This document shows, in pieces, positions 61,073 to 64,000 of a stretch of DNA of 64,000 nt (its first letter is position 1; each line of letters begins with the position of its first letter). The translations under genes and the position numbers were made by a program. The notes beneath the pieces are model-generated. The model made no database searches. It was not told the DNA's origin and saw nothing but the letters and a program-made list of their open reading frames with translations. The DNA is from Chryseobacterium sp. StRB126. GTDB lineage: Bacteria > Bacteroidota > Bacteroidia > Flavobacteriales > Weeksellaceae. The stretch is from positions 2,108,001 through 2,172,000 of the forward strand of contig NZ_AP014624.1 of NCBI RefSeq assembly GCF_000829375.1. Reading direction: 5' to 3'.

Positions 61073-61867
61073 ATGAAACAGAAAATATACATCATAAAAA
61101 TAGGCGGAGCGCTCATTGATGATGAACGATTGCTGGATCAGTTTTTAGATCAGTTTTCCAAAATTAAAGAAAAGAAGATCCTTGTGCATGGCGGAGGGAA
61201 GTTGGCTACTATTTTGGCTGATAAACTTGGTATAGAGCAGAAGATGATCAACGGAAGGAGGATTACAGATAAAGATACATTGGATATTGTAACGATGGTG
61301 TATGCTGGTGGAATCAATAAAAATATTGTTGAAAAACTGCAGCAGAAAAAATGCAATGCCATAGGGTTTTCCGGAGCAGATGGAAATCTGATTAAAGCAA
61401 AAAAAAGAGAACATCCTGAAATAGACTTCGGATTTGTGGGTGATATTAATAAGAAAAGTGTGAATAAGAAATTGGTTTCAAAACTGATTAAGCTGAATCT
61501 TATTCCTGTATTTTCTGCCATTACTCATGACAAAAAAGGGAATCTTTTCAATACCAATGCAGATACCATTGCTTCTGTGATGGCGCAGGCTTTATCTGAA
61601 AAATATGATGTGGAACTGTTGTATTGTTTTGATAAACAAGGAGTATTGGAAAATGTTGATGATCCGGAATCTCTTATCAAAAGTATTTCTGAAGACGATT
61701 TTACTACGTTGAAAGAAGAAGGAAAGCTTCACAAAGGGATTTTGCCCAAACTAGAAAATGCTCTTGGAGCCATAAAGAATAATGTAAATAAAGTGTTTCT
61801 GATTAAAGAAACAGAACTGAAAAACCATATAGAGAATCATCATGCAGGAACTGAAATCTGTTTATAA
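61073..61867 (+). CDS. argB: N-acylglutamate kinase
   Basis: 264 aa, normal for ArgB. The phosphate-binding KIGGALIDD and LVHGGGK motifs are at the N-terminus, and NTNADTIASVMA is the ATP-side motif. It phosphorylates N-acylglutamate. The N-terminal helix seen in arginine-inhibited hexameric forms is absent, so feedback control by arginine at this step is doubtful. It overlaps argE by 26 bases. Confidence 0.94.
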   Translation: MKQKIYIIKIGGALIDDERLLDQFLDQFSKIKEKKILVHGGGKLATILADKLGIEQKMINGRRITDKDTLDIVTMVYAGGINKNIVEKLQQKKCNAIGFSGADGNLIKAKKREHPEIDFGFVGDINKKSVNKKLVSKLIKLNLIPVFSAITHDKKGNLFNTNADTIASVMAQALSEKYDVELLYCFDKQGVLENVDDPESLIKSISEDDFTTLKEEGKLHKGILPKLENALGAIKNNVNKVFLIKETELKNHIENHHAGTEICL

Positions 61868-62924
61868 TAAAGAAGAATTGTTGAATAATGCGGTTGAGCT
61901 GCTTAAAAAACTGATTGAAATTCCTTCGTTCAGTAAAGATGAATTCAATACATCGGTGGAGATTGAAAACTTTTTCAAAAAACATCAGATCCCGACTAAG
62001 CGTTTTAAAAACAATATCTGGGCGGTGAATAAAAACTTTGATGTATTTAAACCGTCAGTTTTATTGAATACGCATCATGATACGGTAAAACCTAATAAGG
62101 CGTACACCCTTGATCCGTTTGTACCCATTGAAAAAGACGGTAAACTTTTTGGATTGGGAAGCAATGATGCCGGAGCTTCTCTGGTTTCTATGGCACAGGT
62201 TTTTTTACATTTTTATGATAAAGAAGATTTAGAATATAATTTAGTGATTGCGTTGACAGCAGAGGAGGAGATTTCAGGTTTTGACGGGATCGAGGCTCTG
62301 TTTCCACAGTTACCCAATATTGAGCTTGCCATTGTAGGTGAACCCACGCAGATGAATCTGGCAATAGCTGAAAAAGGACTGTTGGTAATTGACGGAGAGA
62401 TGAAAGGAACTCCTTCTCATGCTGCTCATCCTAATGACGATAATTCCATTATAAAATGTATGCAGGATCTGCAGGGAATTTTAAATTTTAAATTTCCGAA
62501 AGTTTCAGATTATCTGGGTGAAGTTAAAGTAACCTTGTCTGGAATTCATGCCGGAGTACAGCATAATGTAGTGCCTGAATCCTGTCATTTCACATTGGAT
62601 GTAAGGGTGACGGATGAATATTCCAACAAAGAAGCCTTTGAAATTATCCAGTCCCAGATGGAATCAACGCTTACGGCAAGGTCTTTCAGGTTGAATTCAT
62701 CAAAAATAGAAATGGATCACCCGTTTGTAAAAGCAGGCTTGGAAATAGGAAGGACAACCTATGGTTCACCAACATCTTCAGATCAGGCCATTATTCCATG
62801 TACATCTGTAAAATTAGGCCCTGGAGACAGTAGGCGCTCGCATACAGCAGATGAATTCATCTATATTAATGAAATAGAAGAAGGAATTGAGATCTATATC
62901 CAGATTTTGGAAAAGGTGTTATAA
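61842..62924 (+). CDS. argE: M20 deacylase, probably N-acylcitrulline deacylase
   Basis: 360 aa metallopeptidase of the M20 ArgE/DapE family. Metal ligands are visible in LLNTHHDTV (His, Asp), GSNDAGA (bridging Asp) and LTAEEEISG (catalytic Glu and ligand), with the dimerisation domain in the middle (GTPSHAAHPNDDN). In a pathway with an acylornithine carbamoyltransferase it should remove the acyl group from acylcitrulline, giving citrulline for argG. Confidence 0.9.
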   Translation: MQELKSVYNKEELLNNAVELLKKLIEIPSFSKDEFNTSVEIENFFKKHQIPTKRFKNNIWAVNKNFDVFKPSVLLNTHHDTVKPNKAYTLDPFVPIEKDGKLFGLGSNDAGASLVSMAQVFLHFYDKEDLEYNLVIALTAEEEISGFDGIEALFPQLPNIELAIVGEPTQMNLAIAEKGLLVIDGEMKGTPSHAAHPNDDNSIIKCMQDLQGILNFKFPKVSDYLGEVKVTLSGIHAGVQHNVVPESCHFTLDVRVTDEYSNKEAFEIIQSQMESTLTARSFRLNSSKIEMDHPFVKAGLEIGRTTYGSPTSSDQAIIPCTSVKLGPGDSRRSHTADEFIYINEIEEGIEIYIQILEKVL

Positions 62925-63245
62925 AGGATGGAAGCGGGAAGAAGGAAGAAAGGAAGTAGTTACGGTTTGTTATTAACTTCCAGCCTCCAGCCTCCAGCTT
63001 CAAACTTCCAGCTTAATAAGTATTTTGACTACGCTCAGCAGGCAGTAAAGTTTCGTTTTTAATAAAGATTTATGCAAAAAATACCATTAGAAAGAGACTT
63101 TAAATAATAAGGAAATGTTTTTTTATAGTTAATAGTAATAAGGATCGCCTTGCTGGGCCGGTCAAAACCAATCAAATATTTTAAATCGGACTGATATGAA
63201 ATCAATACACGATAGCATTCAGTCTTAGAAAATCAAAACTTACTT
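62925..63245. other. Gap between argE and argH
   Basis: 321 bases, no gene seen. A purine-rich GGAAG run is followed by a low-complexity CTTCCAG/CCTCCAG tandem tract at 62977-63014. The rest is unremarkable; a promoter for argH could not be placed. Confidence 0.5.
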
Positions 63246-64000
63246 ATGAAAAAAATATGGCAAAAGGACGACCTGGCCACCAATATATTAGTCAATAAAT
63301 TTACCGTAGGAAAAGACCTTGACTTTGATGAACGTTTAGCTAAATATGATGTTAAAGGTTCTATGGCACATTGTAAAATGCTTGCAGAAACCGGAATTAT
63401 TTCTCACGAAGAATCCGAACAGATGCTAACAGTGTTAAATGATATTTTACAGGAAATTGAAAATGGAAATTTTGAAATTGATAAAGAAGCTGAGGATATC
63501 CATTCTCAGGTAGAAGCGATCCTGATTACAAAATTAGGAGACACCGGAAAGAAAATCCATACAGCAAGATCAAGAAATGATCAGGTTTTACTGGATATTA
63601 AATTATATTTATTGGATGAGATCCGCGAAATTACAGCTCTTACCGATGAGTTTTTCCAAATCTTGATCCAATTGGCAGATCAGCACAAAAATGTATTACT
63701 TCCCGGATATACCCATTTGCAGATTGCTATGCCTTCCTCTTTCGGATTGTGGTTTGGAGCGTATGCAGAAGCGCTTCTGGATGATGTAGAAATGTTGTTT
63801 TCAACCAAAAATATCATCAATAAAAATCCACTGGGTTCAGCAGCAGGATACGGTTCGTCTTTCCCGATCAATCGTGAAAGTACTACTTATAATCTAGGAT
63901 TTCAATCCATGAACTATAATTCGGTATATGCTCAGATGACTCGTGGGAAGTCTGAAAAATTACTGGCAATGGCCATGGCAACTTTAGCAGGAACACTCGG
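63246..64000 (+). CDS. argH: Argininosuccinate lyase (3' part outside window)
   Basis: The first 251 residues are present (MKKIWQKDDLATNILVNKF); the frame is open to the window edge. Conserved parts include EDIHSQVEAILITKLGDTG, HTARSRNDQV and PGYTHLQIAMP with the catalytic-site His and the preceding substrate-binding loop. The GSS-MP-K-NP signature lies beyond the edge. It splits argininosuccinate into arginine and fumarate and ends the operon's pathway. Confidence 0.95.
   Translation, partial: MKKIWQKDDLATNILVNKFTVGKDLDFDERLAKYDVKGSMAHCKMLAETGIISHEESEQMLTVLNDILQEIENGNFEIDKEAEDIHSQVEAILITKLGDTGKKIHTARSRNDQVLLDIKLYLLDEIREITALTDEFFQILIQLADQHKNVLLPGYTHLQIAMPSSFGLWFGAYAEALLDDVEMLFSTKNIINKNPLGSAAGYGSSFPINRESTTYNLGFQSMNYNSVYAQMTRGKSEKLLAMAMATLAGTL

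Noticed and set aside
62977..63014. CRISPR-like array in the CCTCCAG tract
   Set aside because: The units are 7-10 bases, imperfect, with no spacers and no cas genes; it is simple low-complexity sequence.

Overview
The window looks like a chromosomal segment of a Flavobacteriia member, most likely Chryseobacterium or a close Weeksellaceae relative. The DNA is AT-rich. Promoter-like sites fit the Bacteroidetes pattern (TTTG, about 20 bases, TAnnTTTG). Two secreted proteins carry C-terminal type IX secretion (T9SS) sorting domains. SecD and SecF are fused, and the arginine pathway uses an N-acyl-ornithine transcarbamylase. The species call is an inference; no rRNA or tRNA gene was seen.

Layout. 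1-8 kb: a cut-off iron alcohol dehydrogenase, an HxlR regulator divergent from dihydrolipoyl dehydrogenase, a small exported protein, a peptide deformylase, a Crp/Fnr regulator and PEP carboxylase. 8-16 kb: a T9SS subtilase; a sugar/envelope group (DegT aminotransferase, 4-TM protein, galE, methyltransferase, nucleotidyltransferase); and a TonB-type receptor whose reading frame runs through its own terminator. 16-25 kb: mltG, dapF, a GGFR-repeat lipoprotein, pnuC, an amino acid permease, a BNR-repeat protein, hemN and a T9SS sugar dehydrogenase. 25-35 kb: secDF, an MFS pump, a five-gene arsenic operon (arsR, DUF6428, arsC, arsN-like, acr3) with two operator-like sites, an arylamine acetyltransferase and a lipoprotein. 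35-43 kb: tatA, a PAP2 phosphatase, a TPR protein, trmL, rlmH, a YihY protein, nhaA and a RelA/SpoT enzyme.

44-55 kb is a minus-strand block that reads as one short-chain carboxylate module: porin, MHS-family transporter, two small membrane proteins, a transporter-like (SSS-STAC) sensor kinase, a lone receiver protein, propionyl-CoA synthetase and acetyl-CoA synthetase. This resembles the CbrA/CrbS class of sensors that control acs in Proteobacteria, but the output regulator is missing.

55-64 kb is an arginine operon: a Cys-rich GNAT protein, argG, argC, argD, argF', argB, argE and argH (cut by the window end). It lies next to a divergent zinc-ribbon/HTH protein derived from an IS1-like transposase, across a region holding a 16-base tandem repeat and a good promoter. 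Val90 of the transcarbamylase points to N-succinylated intermediates. Two kinds of structured repeat, both with compensating base changes between copies, sit in intercistronic gaps of this operon and of the carboxylate block.
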